Positions 8,499 through 16,609 of a stretch of DNA of 64,000 bases are shown here, piece after piece. Location: contig NZ_LUUB01000028.1 of NCBI RefSeq assembly GCF_001641635.1, positions 14,256-78,255 on the forward strand, in the 5' to 3' direction. The stretch comes from Bradyrhizobium centrolobii (GTDB lineage Bacteria > Pseudomonadota > Alphaproteobacteria > Rhizobiales > Xanthobacteraceae). The notes below the pieces were generated by a model. That model was not told where the DNA came from. It did not search any database and saw only the letters and a list, made by a program, of their open reading frames with translations. Position numbers and translations under genes: made by a program. Numbering within the stretch: the stretch's first letter is position 1; each line of letters starts with the position of its first letter.

Positions 8499-8582
8499 CG
8501 ACAATACACCGCCAGAGTAACATACCCTTTGGCTGCCTGGTCTGAGTATCGTCGACGAGCAAGCAGTAGAAGGGGAAACCGG

Positions 8583-9524
8583 ATGGAAGTCGCCAGCCTC
8601 GTTCTTCCCGTGTTCGCGATCATTGTCACCGGTTGGCTGGCCGGGGCGCTCGGCTACCTGTCCCGCTCGCTCGCCGACGCCCTGGTGCATTTTGCCTACA
8701 ACGTGGCGATGCCGGCGCTGCTGATCGTCACGATCGCCCAGGAGCCGGCACGCAATCTCCTGGAATGGCGCTTTCTGCTCGCATTCGGCGGTGGCTCGCT
8801 GCTCTGCTTCGCGCTCGTCTTCCTGGTGGTTCGCGCCAGAAGCGAGCATGATATCGCCAGCAGCACGATCTATGGCATGACGGCAGCGATGACCAATACC
8901 GGGTTCGTGGCGCTGCCGATCCTGCACGCCATCTACGGCCAGCCTGCTGTCTTGCCAGCCGCGGTGGCAACGGTGTTCGTGGCAGCCGTGATGTTCCCGA
9001 TCACGGTCATCCTCCTCGAAAGGCGGGATGCTCGCGGGCCGTCTGCGCACGCTGCCGGACTGGTGAAGCAGATCCTGCTCAATCCGATGGTCCTGTCGAC
9101 CCTCATCGGTCTCGTGTGGGCGATCACAGGCTTGCCGATTCCGGCGCCGGTCGCTGCCTATCTGAACATGATCGCAGCCGCACTCACGCCCTGCGCGCTC
9201 CTTGCCATCGGACTTGGTCTGTCGGTCGAAGGCCTGCGGTCCAAGCTCACGGCAACGTTCGCGCTCGCGACCGTGAAGCTGGTGATCATGCCGCTGATCG
9301 TCTACGGACTTTGCGTGGTCTCCGGCCTCAATCCGCTCTACACCGTCGCCGCAGTCGTGTGCGCGGCCGTGCCGACGGCAAAGACCGTGTACGTCCTGGC
9401 TCACGAGCACAAGGTCGAGGAGGCGCTGGTCGCGGCCACGGTCTCGATCACGACGATGCTGTCAGTCGGGACATTACTGGTCGCGCTCTACCTGCTTTCC
9501 GGATTGGCGACGGGCGTGCGCTAA
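8583..9524 (+). CDS. AEC family transporter (auxin efflux carrier-like permease)
   Basis: 313 residues from MEVASLVLPVFAIIVTGWLA. The start is set by AGGGGAA eight bases upstream. About ten membrane helices in two halves, with family features such as LVHFAYNVAMPALL near 38-51 and AAVVCAAVPTAKTVYVLAHE near 257-276. AEC permeases move organic anions, for example malate or malonate, across the inner membrane; the substrate here is unknown. The family-B palindromic repeat begins at the base after its TAA stop, so it may serve as the transcript's 3' structure. Confidence 0.9.
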   Translation: MEVASLVLPVFAIIVTGWLAGALGYLSRSLADALVHFAYNVAMPALLIVTIAQEPARNLLEWRFLLAFGGGSLLCFALVFLVVRARSEHDIASSTIYGMTAAMTNTGFVALPILHAIYGQPAVLPAAVATVFVAAVMFPITVILLERRDARGPSAHAAGLVKQILLNPMVLSTLIGLVWAITGLPIPAPVAAYLNMIAAALTPCALLAIGLGLSVEGLRSKLTATFALATVKLVIMPLIVYGLCVVSGLNPLYTVAAVVCAAVPTAKTVYVLAHEHKVEEALVAATVSITTMLSVGTLLVALYLLSGLATGVR

Positions 9525-9740
9525 AGCATGATGAAATTAGGTTCAGTCGGCTGTCCGGGGTTCACCTCTCCCCAACGGGGAGAGGTCGGATTGCGCAGCA
9601 ATCCGGGTGAGGGGCCGCGGCGTTCGGTAAGTCCGTAACTCACCCGGATCGCATCTTTCGATGCGATCCGACCTCTCCCTACGGGAGAGGTGATCCGAAT
9701 TCTGGGCTCGCATCGATTCAACCGAAACTCATCCCGCGCT
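9525..9740. repeat. Palindromic element, family B copy 1, abutting a stop codon
   Basis: About 216 bp. It opens AGCATGATGAAATTAGGTTC immediately after the AEC stop codon. It contains two long facing hairpins (CCTCTCCCCAACGGGGAGAGG at the left, CCTCTCCCTACGGGAGAGG at the right, each flanked by GGATTGCGCAGCAATCC or GGATCGCATC...GATGCGATCC). It ends TTCAACCGAAACTCATC, an imperfect complement of its start. A second copy with the same order of parts lies at 62937-63140. Confidence 0.85.
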
Positions 9741-9804
9741 AGGTCACACGTCCGATTGAGCATCGGCAAGAACTTGCCGGCGTCGGCATCGCCGAAATTG
9801 CCCT

Positions 9805-10104
9805 CTACCTGACCGGCGGGTTCGTATTGCGCCAGGTCGGGACCGCGTTGGTCACGCCGACTGACGGCCAGTTGTACGATCCGATCGACGGGGCCGTGAC
9901 GGTCCCAATGGCCTGTCCAGAGCTTCCGTAGGTCCTGGGTTGCGTTGTTGCCGCCAGTCCGGCGCTCCCATGGGTCGGAGCCACAACAGCGGTGCCATAG
10001 CTATGGTGTCTGGCGGACCTGTGCTTCTTCGCCTCGGCAGCGAACGGCGCTATGGCCAGCCCGACAGTGATGAGTGCGGCAATGGCGAGTCTGGTGCTTG
10101 TCAT
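9805..10104 (-). CDS. Small secreted protein of unknown function
   Basis: 99 residues starting MTSTRLAIAALITVGLAIAP, with AAAGGA ten bases before the ATG. A signal peptide with cleavage after FAAEA (about residue 27) is clear. The mature part starts with KKHRSARHHS, then becomes rich in Gly, Ser, Thr, Asn and Pro without cysteine or a recognisable domain. It is a low-complexity secreted or envelope protein and I know no function. It stands alone, with the family-B repeat on its 3' side. Confidence 0.72.
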   Translation of the reverse strand: MTSTRLAIAALITVGLAIAPFAAEAKKHRSARHHSYGTAVVAPTHGSAGLAATTQPRTYGSSGQAIGTVTAPSIGSYNWPSVGVTNAVPTWRNTNPPVR

Positions 10105-10225
10105 GGCTGATCCTTTCATCGACGTGATCCCCACCGGCCGCTCGTCGATCGAACGGGCGCGGTGCGGGCCAGACTGGTAACGCCGCACAGATCGAAATGT
10201 GCCGCAACGCAGCGATGCTGCACGA

Positions 10226-10573
10226 TCAACGCCGCTTCGGGCGGCACGCCTTGCGGTTATGCCGCTCCTTCACGGTCGCGACCGCATGCATCATATCCTT
10301 GAAGGCCGCGATCGCCTTGTTGTCGCCGATCACGTTCTCGGGATGCACCTCCAGATGCTCGATCACGGCGAGCAGCGCATCTGCGATCTGGCCGATCTGC
10401 TTGCCGTAACTGGCGACATCCGACAGAACGTCGCCCTCGACCTCCGGCGCCGAGGATTGCCCGATCGTAATGTTGACGAGGCCGAACCGGCCACCGGCCG
10501 GGCTGAAGAACGAGGTGATCGGCTTGATGGTCTGCACGACATCCCCCGACAAGGGCAGCTTGAACACAGGCAT
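10226..10573 (-). CDS. Conserved protein of unknown function, 115 residues
   Basis: Starts MPVFKLPLSGDVVQTIKPIT with a good ribosome site (GGAAGGGAT) before the ATG. It has no signal peptide and no membrane helix. The middle (FGLVNITIGQSS, then LSDVASYGKQIGQIADALLA) suggests a mixed fold followed by helices, and the tail is Lys/Arg-rich. It is divergent from the DNA-binding-like protein at 10712. I recall similar rhizobial sequences but no assigned role. Confidence 0.7.
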   Translation of the reverse strand: MPVFKLPLSGDVVQTIKPITSFFSPAGGRFGLVNITIGQSSAPEVEGDVLSDVASYGKQIGQIADALLAVIEHLEVHPENVIGDNKAIAAFKDMMHAVATVKERHNRKACRPKRR

Positions 10574-10711
10574 GCGACATCCCTTCCTTCACAGCCCGGC
10601 GCGCGCGAGACCAGCGCGCCGCGCGGGTCGCTACGTGCGACCGCCCGCCTTCGGATGGACCCGAATCAGCGTTACTGCATTGCCTCGGTGACTTCCCTGG
10701 ACGCGACTGAG

Positions 10712-11032
10712 ATGACGGGCCCCGAACTGAAGCAACTCCGCAGCGACCTCTCCGACGCCATCGACAGGAAGCTGACCGCGGCCGACATGGCAAAACTGTG
10801 CGGATTGTCGGAGAAGGGCGGCGCCGACACCATCCGGCGGTGGGAGGTGAGCGGCCCGACGGTGGCCGCAACCAAGGTGCTGCGCGTGCTCGCGATGGCG
10901 AGCGAGCGCTATCCGATCCTGGAGAACTTCAACGTCTTCGATCGCCATGACGTGCGCGAGGAAGACCGCCCCGCCCGGCGCGCGGCGTTCCGCGAGCAGA
11001 TGCGCGACGAGGTGCGGCGCCGTCTTGGTTAA
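10712..11032 (+). CDS. Small predicted DNA-binding protein (XRE-like helix-turn-helix)
   Basis: 106 residues if started at MTGPELKQLRSDLSDAIDRK; an in-frame ATG at 10655 would add 19 residues of weaker coding look. Residues 18-55 (LTAADMAKLCGLSEKGGADT, then IRRWEVSGPTVAATK) have the spacing of an XRE-type helix-turn-helix with a recognition helix near 32-45. The C-terminus is highly charged (RPARRAAFREQMRDEVRRRL). It probably binds DNA as a small regulator. It is divergent from the 115-residue unknown protein and lies upstream of the outer-membrane protein gene; neither is a proven target. Confidence 0.65.
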   Translation: MTGPELKQLRSDLSDAIDRKLTAADMAKLCGLSEKGGADTIRRWEVSGPTVAATKVLRVLAMASERYPILENFNVFDRHDVREEDRPARRAAFREQMRDEVRRRLG

Positions 11033-11090
11033 TGAAAGCTGCTTGCAAGTTGCCGGAAGAGCGCAAAGTTAAGCCTTCCTTCATCACTTC

Positions 11091-11105
11091 TTAAGCCGCC
11101 ATTAA
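11091..11105 (+). promoter_or_regulatory. CtrA-type site TTAA-N7-TTAA upstream of the outer-membrane protein gene
   Basis: TTAAGCCGCCATTAA matches the alphaproteobacterial CtrA full-site pattern TTAA-N7-TTAA exactly, in an AT-richer intergenic stretch 151 bp before the ATG at 11256. A further TTAA lies at 11069-11072. The pattern match is seen directly; regulation by CtrA is inference. Confidence 0.5.
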
Positions 11106-11255
11106 GCACGAAAATCATTTGCAGCCCAATAAGTTAGGTTGACTGACGCTGTGCCACGGATGTGACAGCATTTTCCTCAAAAGCGAGCTATCTGCGAAAG
11201 CAACGACGGCGCGGCAAGCGCGCCTGCCGGGGATGAAGTGTTGGAGTTCAAGACA

Positions 11256-11984
11256 ATGAAGAAGATTCTGTTCGCGACCGTGGCGCTGTTCGTGCTGGGC
11301 GCGGCCGCGCCCGCCGTTGGCGCCGATCTCGGCGCGCGCAACTATTACAAGTCGCCCGCGCCGGCCTATGCCGCGCCGATCTACAACTGGACGGGATTCT
11401 ATCTCGGCGCCCATGTCGGCGGCGCGTTCTCCAGCGACAACAATTTCAACGGCCTCTCTACCGGCAACAACGGCAACGGCCGTTTCCTCGGCGGCGTGCA
11501 GGTCGGTGCGGACTGGCAGTTCAACCCGAACTTCGTGGTCGGCCTCGAAGGCCAGTATTCCTGGCTATCCGGCAATGTCGGCGCGGTTTTCCCCGGCGGC
11601 TTTGCCTACACCAACGACCAGCGCGGGCTCGGCTCGATCACCGGCCGCGTCGGCTACACCTGGGGCCCGGGCCTCATCTACGTGAAGGGCGGCTACGCCT
11701 ATTCGGACAACAACGAGAAGGTGACGTTCGGCGGCGTGCCGATCGGCTTCGTCATCGACGGCGATCACCGCAACGGCTACACCGTCGGCGCCGGCCTCGA
11801 ATACATGTTCGCGCCGAACTGGTCGGCCAAGGCCGAGTACCAGTACTACAATTTCGGCGACGCGCATTTCATCTCGCCCGGCGCGCTGGTGCCGGCCGGC
11901 AACTTCACCACCGACGACCACACCTTCAAGGCGGGCGTGAACTACCGCTTCAACTGGGCAAGCCCGGTCGTCGCGCGTTACTGA
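11256..11984 (+). CDS. Outer-membrane beta-barrel protein (Omp25/31-like)
   Basis: 242 residues from [20 protein letters not shown], chosen over an upstream in-frame ATG at 11238 because the signal peptide starts cleanly here and GGAG lies upstream. The signal peptide ends near VGA (about residue 23). The mature protein begins with a [20 protein letters not shown] segment (near residues 32-51) and ends [19 protein letters not shown]. These are the opening and terminal-aromatic patterns of the eight-stranded alphaproteobacterial Omp25/31 and RopB family. It lies in the outer membrane. A strong terminator follows 27 bases after the stop. Confidence 0.92.
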   Translation: MKKILFATVALFVLGAAAPAVGADLGARNYYKSPAPAYAAPIYNWTGFYLGAHVGGAFSSDNNFNGLSTGNNGNGRFLGGVQVGADWQFNPNFVVGLEGQYSWLSGNVGAVFPGGFAYTNDQRGLGSITGRVGYTWGPGLIYVKGGYAYSDNNEKVTFGGVPIGFVIDGDHRNGYTVGAGLEYMFAPNWSAKAEYQYYNFGDAHFISPGALVPAGNFTTDDHTFKAGVNYRFNWASPVVARY

Positions 11985-12010
11985 TCGGTTAGCAAAACCT
12001 TATCCTGATG

Positions 12011-12042
12011 AAGGGCCGGCATTGTTGCCGGCCCTTCTTTTT
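12011..12042 (+). terminator. Rho-independent terminator of the outer-membrane protein gene
   Basis: AAGGGCCGGCATTGTTGCCG and the following GCCCTT form a stem of about nine GC-rich pairs with an ATTGTT loop, followed by CTTTTT. It begins 27 bp after the stop codon. Confidence 0.9.
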
Positions 12043-12148
12043 CGCTCTGCGGAACGAGCGCAACCGATTGCGCGAATTGCGATTTTTTAACCGGCGCCGC
12101 CGATACTGCCGGCCGCAAAATATAAGCAAGAGCGTTGGGGGAATTTCG

Positions 12149-14290
12149 ATGGCGATCCGTTTGAGTCTGGGCCGCTTCAGGCCTCGTTTCTCGTTGCCGA
12201 AATGGGGCGTGCGCGGCAGCCTGTTCGCAGCCTTCGCGGTGATCGCTGGCATGGGTCTCGTGATCTCCGCCGGCGCCGGCTTCGTGTTCAAGCATCTCGG
12301 CAACACCATGATGGACCTGAGCGGCCGCGACATTCCGCGCCTCTCCGCAAGCCTTCAGCTCGCCTCGCAAAGCGCAACGCTCGCCGCGCAGGGTCCGGGC
12401 CTCCTGGCGTCGGCCTCCGACGAGGCGCTGAACGAACGCACCAAGAAGGTGCAGGAGATCCAGCAGCTCGCCATGGGCAAGCTCGGCGAGATCATCGAGC
12501 TCGGCGCCGACCAGCAGATCGCCGGCGCGCTGCGCGACACCGTCAAGAGCATCGACGAGGCGACGCAGAGCCTGGTATCGGCCGCGCGCGAGCGCCTCGA
12601 AACCGGCGCGCTGCACGACAAGCAGTATGAAGCGCTGCGCAAGGCGCAGCTCGCCTTCGTCGGCGCAGCCGGTCCTGCGATGCTGGATGCGCAGACGCGC
12701 CTCAACGCGATCCTGGGCTCGGCGGAAGTCTCCGCCGACGATGCCACCGAGGCCGCGCGCACCGTCGCGCAGATCTCGACCATCTCCGCCAACGGCAATT
12801 TGATGGCTGCCGACATGATGGCGGCGCTGTCGGCCAACAACAGCGACACGCTGGAGGTGATCGAGAAGGAATTCAAGACCACTCGCGACCGCGTCAAGTC
12901 GAACCTCGAGGACCTCCCGAACGTTGCCTCGATGCAGGCGGTCCGTGACGCCGTGCAAAAGCTGTTCGCGTTTGGCGAGGGCAAGACCGGCGTGTTCAAG
13001 ATCCGCCAGAAGGAGCTCGACTCCATCGACTATGGCCAGACCATCCTCGACGAGACGCGCAAGCTCAATGTCGGCCTCGGCATCAGCGTGCAGCAGCTCG
13101 TCGACGGCGTGCAGAAGGAAACCAACGCATCGACCTTCCAGGCGCGCCAGGAGATCTCGCTCGCGACCACGGCCATGCTGGCGCTGGGCTTGCTGACGCT
13201 GGTCGGCTCGGCCCTGTTCGTCTGGCTCTATGTCGGGCGCAACATCCTGCGCCGGATCGGCTCCCTGCAGCGCGCGATGCAGCTGCTCTCGGCCGGCGAT
13301 CTCGACACCGAGATCGCGCGCTCGAGGCACAGTGACGAGATCGGCGCGATGACCGACACGCTCCAGGTGTTCCGCCAGAGCATGATCGAGGCCCGCGCGC
13401 TGTCGGGCGAGCAGGACAAGGACCGCGCCGCCAAGGCCGAGCGTGCCGCGCGCATGGAGGCGAAGATCGCCGAGTTCGAGGGCATGGTGCGCACCGCACT
13501 CGACAATCTCGCGCAGTCGGCCGATTCGATGCAGGCGACCGCGCAGAGCATGTCGAACACGGCCGACCAGTCCAACGCGCTGGTGAACGCGGTTGCTTCC
13601 GCCGCCGAGGAGACCTCGGTCAACGTCCAGACCGTGTCGGCCGGCACCGAGCAGCTGTCGTCTTCGATCCAGGAGATCAGCCGCCAGGTGGTCACCTCGG
13701 CCGAGATCGCCAAGAAGGCGGTCGGCGAAGCCGGCGCCACCGACACCACCGTGCAGAGCCTCGCCGACAGCGCGAGCCGCATCAGCGTCGTGGTCGACCT
13801 GATCCAGACCATTGCCTCTCAGACCAACCTGCTGGCGCTCAACGCCACCATCGAGGCGGCTCGCGCGGGCGAGGCCGGCCGCGGCTTCGCGGTGGTCGCC
13901 TCGGAGGTGAAGAGCCTCGCAAGCCAGACAGCAAAGGCGACGGAAGAGATCCGCACCCAGATCGCCAGCATGCAGTCGGTCACGACCTCGGCGGTCGGCG
14001 CCATCAGGGGCATCGGCCAGACCATCGGCGAGATCAACGATGTGACCACCGCGATTGCTGCCGCGGTCGAGGAACAGGGTGCGGCAACCCGCGAGATCGC
14101 CCGCAACATCCAGCACGCGGCCGGCGGCACCAGCGAGGTCTCCAGCAACATCGTCGGTGTGTCCACCGCTTCCGCCGAAGCCGGCGCTGCCGCCACCGAA
14201 GTGCTGAGCGCCTCCGACGCGCTCCGCCGCGAGGCCGACATGCTGCGCGGAGAGATCGACGCGTTCCTCAACAACATGCGGGCGGCGTAA
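12149..14290 (+). CDS. Methyl-accepting chemotaxis protein
   Basis: 713 residues from [20 protein letters not shown], with GGGGGAA before the ATG. Layout: first membrane helix near 30-50, a periplasmic helical sensor domain to about 335, second helix near 337-360 ([19 protein letters not shown]), HAMP to about 412, then the signalling domain. The hairpin tip core [20 protein letters not shown] starts near residue 558. The receptor senses an unknown signal and controls the CheA kinase. No other che gene is nearby, so it works with a chemotaxis cluster elsewhere. Confidence 0.95.
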   Translation: MAIRLSLGRFRPRFSLPKWGVRGSLFAAFAVIAGMGLVISAGAGFVFKHLGNTMMDLSGRDIPRLSASLQLASQSATLAAQGPGLLASASDEALNERTKKVQEIQQLAMGKLGEIIELGADQQIAGALRDTVKSIDEATQSLVSAARERLETGALHDKQYEALRKAQLAFVGAAGPAMLDAQTRLNAILGSAEVSADDATEAARTVAQISTISANGNLMAADMMAALSANNSDTLEVIEKEFKTTRDRVKSNLEDLPNVASMQAVRDAVQKLFAFGEGKTGVFKIRQKELDSIDYGQTILDETRKLNVGLGISVQQLVDGVQKETNASTFQARQEISLATTAMLALGLLTLVGSALFVWLYVGRNILRRIGSLQRAMQLLSAGDLDTEIARSRHSDEIGAMTDTLQVFRQSMIEARALSGEQDKDRAAKAERAARMEAKIAEFEGMVRTALDNLAQSADSMQATAQSMSNTADQSNALVNAVASAAEETSVNVQTVSAGTEQLSSSIQEISRQVVTSAEIAKKAVGEAGATDTTVQSLADSASRISVVVDLIQTIASQTNLLALNATIEAARAGEAGRGFAVVASEVKSLASQTAKATEEIRTQIASMQSVTTSAVGAIRGIGQTIGEINDVTTAIAAAVEEQGAATREIARNIQHAAGGTSEVSSNIVGVSTASAEAGAAATEVLSASDALRREADMLRGEIDAFLNNMRAA

Positions 14291-14300
14291 GACGTCGGCC

Positions 14301-14394
14301 CGTCATTCCGGGGCGGCGTGCAGCACCGAAGCCCGAATCTCGCGCCACAACCTCCGGATTCCGGGTTCGCGGCTTTGCCGCGCCCCGGAATGAC
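14301..14394. repeat. REP-like palindrome after the chemoreceptor gene
   Basis: CGTCATTCCGGGGCGGCG at the left and CGCGCCCCGGAATGAC at the right are complementary ends of an about 94 bp imperfect palindrome, with a central GAATCTCGCGCC...GGATTCCGGGTTCGCGG part. It lies 11 bp after the chemoreceptor stop and may act as its transcript end. Confidence 0.7.
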
Positions 14395-14407
14395 TGCTTG
14401 TGGAGAC

Positions 14408-14441
14408 GCGTAGCCCGGATCGAGCGAAGCGTAATCCGGGG
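14408..14441. repeat. Short repeat containing GAGCGAAGCGTAATCC (copy 1)
   Basis: TAGCCCGGATCGAGCGAAGC followed by GTAATCCGGGG folds as a short hairpin (CCCGGAT pairing with ATCCGGG). The same unit with one base changed is at 52323-52350. The inner GCGAAGCGTAA also occurs in the family-C elements. Confidence 0.7.
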
Positions 14442-14580
14442 ACCTTTCGCGCAAGATTCCCGGGTTTCGCTTGCACTCTATCCGGGCGACGGAAAAACAC
14501 CGTCGGTATGACGGCCATGCACGCCGCCTCGCGTCGTTTTTCGGCTGGCGCGGCGCGGCAGGTCGGTTTAAGCGGGTAGC

Positions 14581-15642
14581 ATGCATTCGAAGACCGACAC
14601 CGTGCAGTCCTCGGCCGAGGCCCTGCGCTACCCCTGGGAACAGCACCCCGGCCCCGAAGAGGTCGTAGAGGTGAAGCCCGGCGTATTGTGGGTGCGGCTC
14701 AAGCTGCCGTTCCGCCTCAACCACGTGAACATCTACCTGCTCGCCGACGGCGACGGGTATGCGATGGTTGATGCCGGCTTCGGCAATGAAGAGACGATCG
14801 AAGCCTGGACAAAACTGTTCGACGGCCCGCTGAAGGGCGTCAACATCACCCGGCTTATTGTCACCCATTCCCATCCTGACCATGTCGGGCTCGCCGGCTG
14901 GATCGTCGAGCGGTTCAACTGCCCGCTGGTGATGTCGCAGGTCGAATACCTGCAATCGGTCTATCACCAGAACTGCGGCACCGAGGAGCGGCGCAACGCG
15001 CAGGCGTTGTTCTTCCGCCGCCACGGCATGGACGAGTCGCTCACCGAAAAACTGCTCGGGCGCGGCCAGGATTATCTCAAGCGCGTCTCGGTGCTGCCGC
15101 CGTCCTATCGCCGCATCTCGCACGGCGACGAAGTCGTGATCGGCACGCGGCGCTTCAAGGTGATCACCGGCGGCGGGCATGCGCTCGACCAGGTGATGCT
15201 CTATTGCGCCGACGACAAGCTGTTCCTGTCCGCCGACCAGGTGCTGAGCAGGATCTCGCCGAATGTCAGCGTCTGGGCGGTCGAGCCCGACCAGAATTCG
15301 CTCGGCGAATATCTGGCTTCGCTGGCAAGCCTCACCACCACGCTGCCCTATGACGTGCTGGTGCTGCCCGGCCACGGCGTGCCCTTCTACGGCCTGAAGA
15401 CCCGCATCAAGCAGCTCGCCGATCATCACGAGGAGCGCTGCCGCCTGATCGCGGAAGCCTGCCGCGAGGTACAGCAGACCTCGCGAGCGTTGGTGCCGGT
15501 GGTGTTCAACAAGCACGTGCTGGACGAGCACCAGATGGGCTTCGCCGCCGGCGAACTGGTCGCCCACGTCAACTACATGATTGTCGAGGGCCGGCTGACG
15601 GCCGAGACCAAGGACGGCGTGCTCCAGTTCAGGACGACGTGA
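14581..15642 (+). CDS. MBL-fold metallo-hydrolase
   Basis: 353 residues. The metallo-beta-lactamase zinc motif HSHPDH is complete, with H96, H98, D100 and H101, followed by VGLAGW. A further metal histidine is likely in TGGGHALDQVM and another in VLPGHGVPFYG. The C-terminal helical part (residues about 270-353) resembles the glyoxalase-II-like hydrolases with an added helical domain. It is probably a cytoplasmic hydrolase of thioester, lactone or phosphoester bonds. There is no operon partner, as palindromic repeats lie on both sides. Confidence 0.88.
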   Translation: MHSKTDTVQSSAEALRYPWEQHPGPEEVVEVKPGVLWVRLKLPFRLNHVNIYLLADGDGYAMVDAGFGNEETIEAWTKLFDGPLKGVNITRLIVTHSHPDHVGLAGWIVERFNCPLVMSQVEYLQSVYHQNCGTEERRNAQALFFRRHGMDESLTEKLLGRGQDYLKRVSVLPPSYRRISHGDEVVIGTRRFKVITGGGHALDQVMLYCADDKLFLSADQVLSRISPNVSVWAVEPDQNSLGEYLASLASLTTTLPYDVLVLPGHGVPFYGLKTRIKQLADHHEERCRLIAEACREVQQTSRALVPVVFNKHVLDEHQMGFAAGELVAHVNYMIVEGRLTAETKDGVLQFRTT

Positions 15643-15655
15643 GCATGGGCTTCGC

Positions 15656-15810
15656 CTCTCCTCGCTCGCGGGGAGAGGCCGACGCGCGGCGGGTGAGGGG
15701 GACTCTCCGCGAGTCCGACTATCACCGTCCCCGTGGAGACGCCCCCTCACCCCAACCCTCTCAGCGCGAGCGAAGCTCGTCGCGGCCCCGTAAGAACGGG
15801 GCGAGGGAGG
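15656..15810. repeat. Palindromic intergenic repeat, family A copy 2
   Basis: It shares with 3511-3668 the succession GGGGAGAGGCCGACGCGCG, a GGGTGAGGGG stretch, a GGAGACGCCCCCTCACCCC stretch and closing CCCTCTC. The right arm is partly rearranged. It lies between two convergent genes (the MBL hydrolase and aroQ). Confidence 0.7.
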
Positions 15811-15832
15811 CCACCGTCACTGCGGCGCCAGC

Positions 15833-16264
15833 TCACTTCATGTTCGCGATCGCGTGCATCGCCGCGATGTAGCCATACGGCCCGAGGCCGCAGATCACGC
15901 CCGTCGCCACGAACGAGATCTTCGAGTGGCGGTGATATTCGTCGCGGGCGTGGATGTTGGAGATGTGGACCTCCAACACGGGGCCCTCGAACACCTTGAT
16001 CGCGTCCATGACCGCGACCGAGGTGAAGGAGAAGCCGGCCGGATTGATGATGATGGCGTCCGCATCCTGCCGCGCCGACTGGATCAGGTCGACGATGACG
16101 CCTTCATGGTTGGACTGGTGGAAGGCCACACTGAGCCCGAGCTGGGCGGCATTCTCCTCACAGCTCGTCTTGATCTGATCGAGCGTCGTCGTGCCGTAGA
16201 TATGCGGCTCACGGATGCCCAGCAGATTCAGGTTGGGACCGTTGAGGATCTTTACGCGTTTCAT
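15833..16264 (-). CDS. aroQ: Type II 3-dehydroquinate dehydratase
   Basis: 143 residues, normal for AroQ. It interconverts 3-dehydroquinate and 3-dehydroshikimate as a cytoplasmic dodecamer. The family core is complete: ILNGPNLNLLGIREPHIYG at the N-terminus with the catalytic Arg and Tyr, INPAGFSFTSVAVMDAI in the middle, EVHISNIHARDEYHRHSK with the catalytic His, and a GLGPYGYIAAMHAI tail. The start follows AAAGGATG. The middle motif differs from the common NPAAYTHTS form, which may point to a catabolic quinate-pathway paralogue, but that is inference. A perfect inverted repeat lies 114 bp upstream. Confidence 0.93.
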   Translation of the reverse strand: MKRVKILNGPNLNLLGIREPHIYGTTTLDQIKTSCEENAAQLGLSVAFHQSNHEGVIVDLIQSARQDADAIIINPAGFSFTSVAVMDAIKVFEGPVLEVHISNIHARDEYHRHSKISFVATGVICGLGPYGYIAAMHAIANMK

Positions 16265-16377
16265 GGGGCATCCTTTCGCATGGAATATCAGCTGAGCTGA
16301 CGCCCATGCCCCGTTTTGAAAAGAGGGACCACCGCGCCGGCTCAGCCCGCTCAGGCAATCATGAACGGCTGGACGCG

Positions 16378-16392
16378 TGGACAAAATGTCCA
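16378..16392. promoter_or_regulatory. Inverted repeat upstream of aroQ, candidate operator
   Basis: TGGACA-AAA-TGTCCA is a perfect 6-3-6 inverted repeat 114 bp upstream of the aroQ start. It could bind a dimeric regulator. Nothing in the window identifies that regulator. Confidence 0.35.
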
Positions 16393-16459
16393 TGCCAGGC
16401 GTGGCGACGTGATCGCCTGATCGATCCGGCTTCAGGCGCGCCAAGCCGGCGCTAGCCGC

Positions 16460-16473
16460 TTGATCCAAATCAA
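16460..16473 (+). promoter_or_regulatory. FixK/FNR box upstream of hemA
   Basis: TTGATCCAAATCAA is a perfect match to the FNR/FixK palindrome TTGAT-N4-ATCAA, 137 bp before the hemA ATG. Low-oxygen induction of hemA through the FixLJ-FixK cascade is known in Bradyrhizobium, so the site fits the gene well. Confidence 0.8.
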
Positions 16474-16609
16474 GAATTACGGACGGTCGGCCCGTTATCA
16501 ATTTGCCCGATCGGCGCGCCCGAAATGTGGGCTGGCGCATAGACATTGGAGCTGGAAAAGCTCTAAAAATAAACGGCCGCGTTGGCCGGGTTCCCTGCAG
16601 GTTTTGCCG

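Larger units (their letters stand above)
16265..16609. other. Divergent promoter region between aroQ and hemA
   Basis: This 345 bp gap holds no open frame with coding character. It contains the inverted repeat at 16378-16392 nearer aroQ, the FixK/FNR-type box at 16460-16473 nearer hemA, and a small hairpin (GAGCT-GGAAA-AGCTC, 16549-16563) in the likely hemA leader, about 47 bases before the ATG. I recognise no riboswitch. Confidence 0.6.

Noticed and set aside
11978..14116. A 712-codon minus-strand frame antisense to the chemoreceptor
   Set aside because: The plus-strand gene has complete HAMP and signalling domains; the antisense product is repetitive and has no domain.
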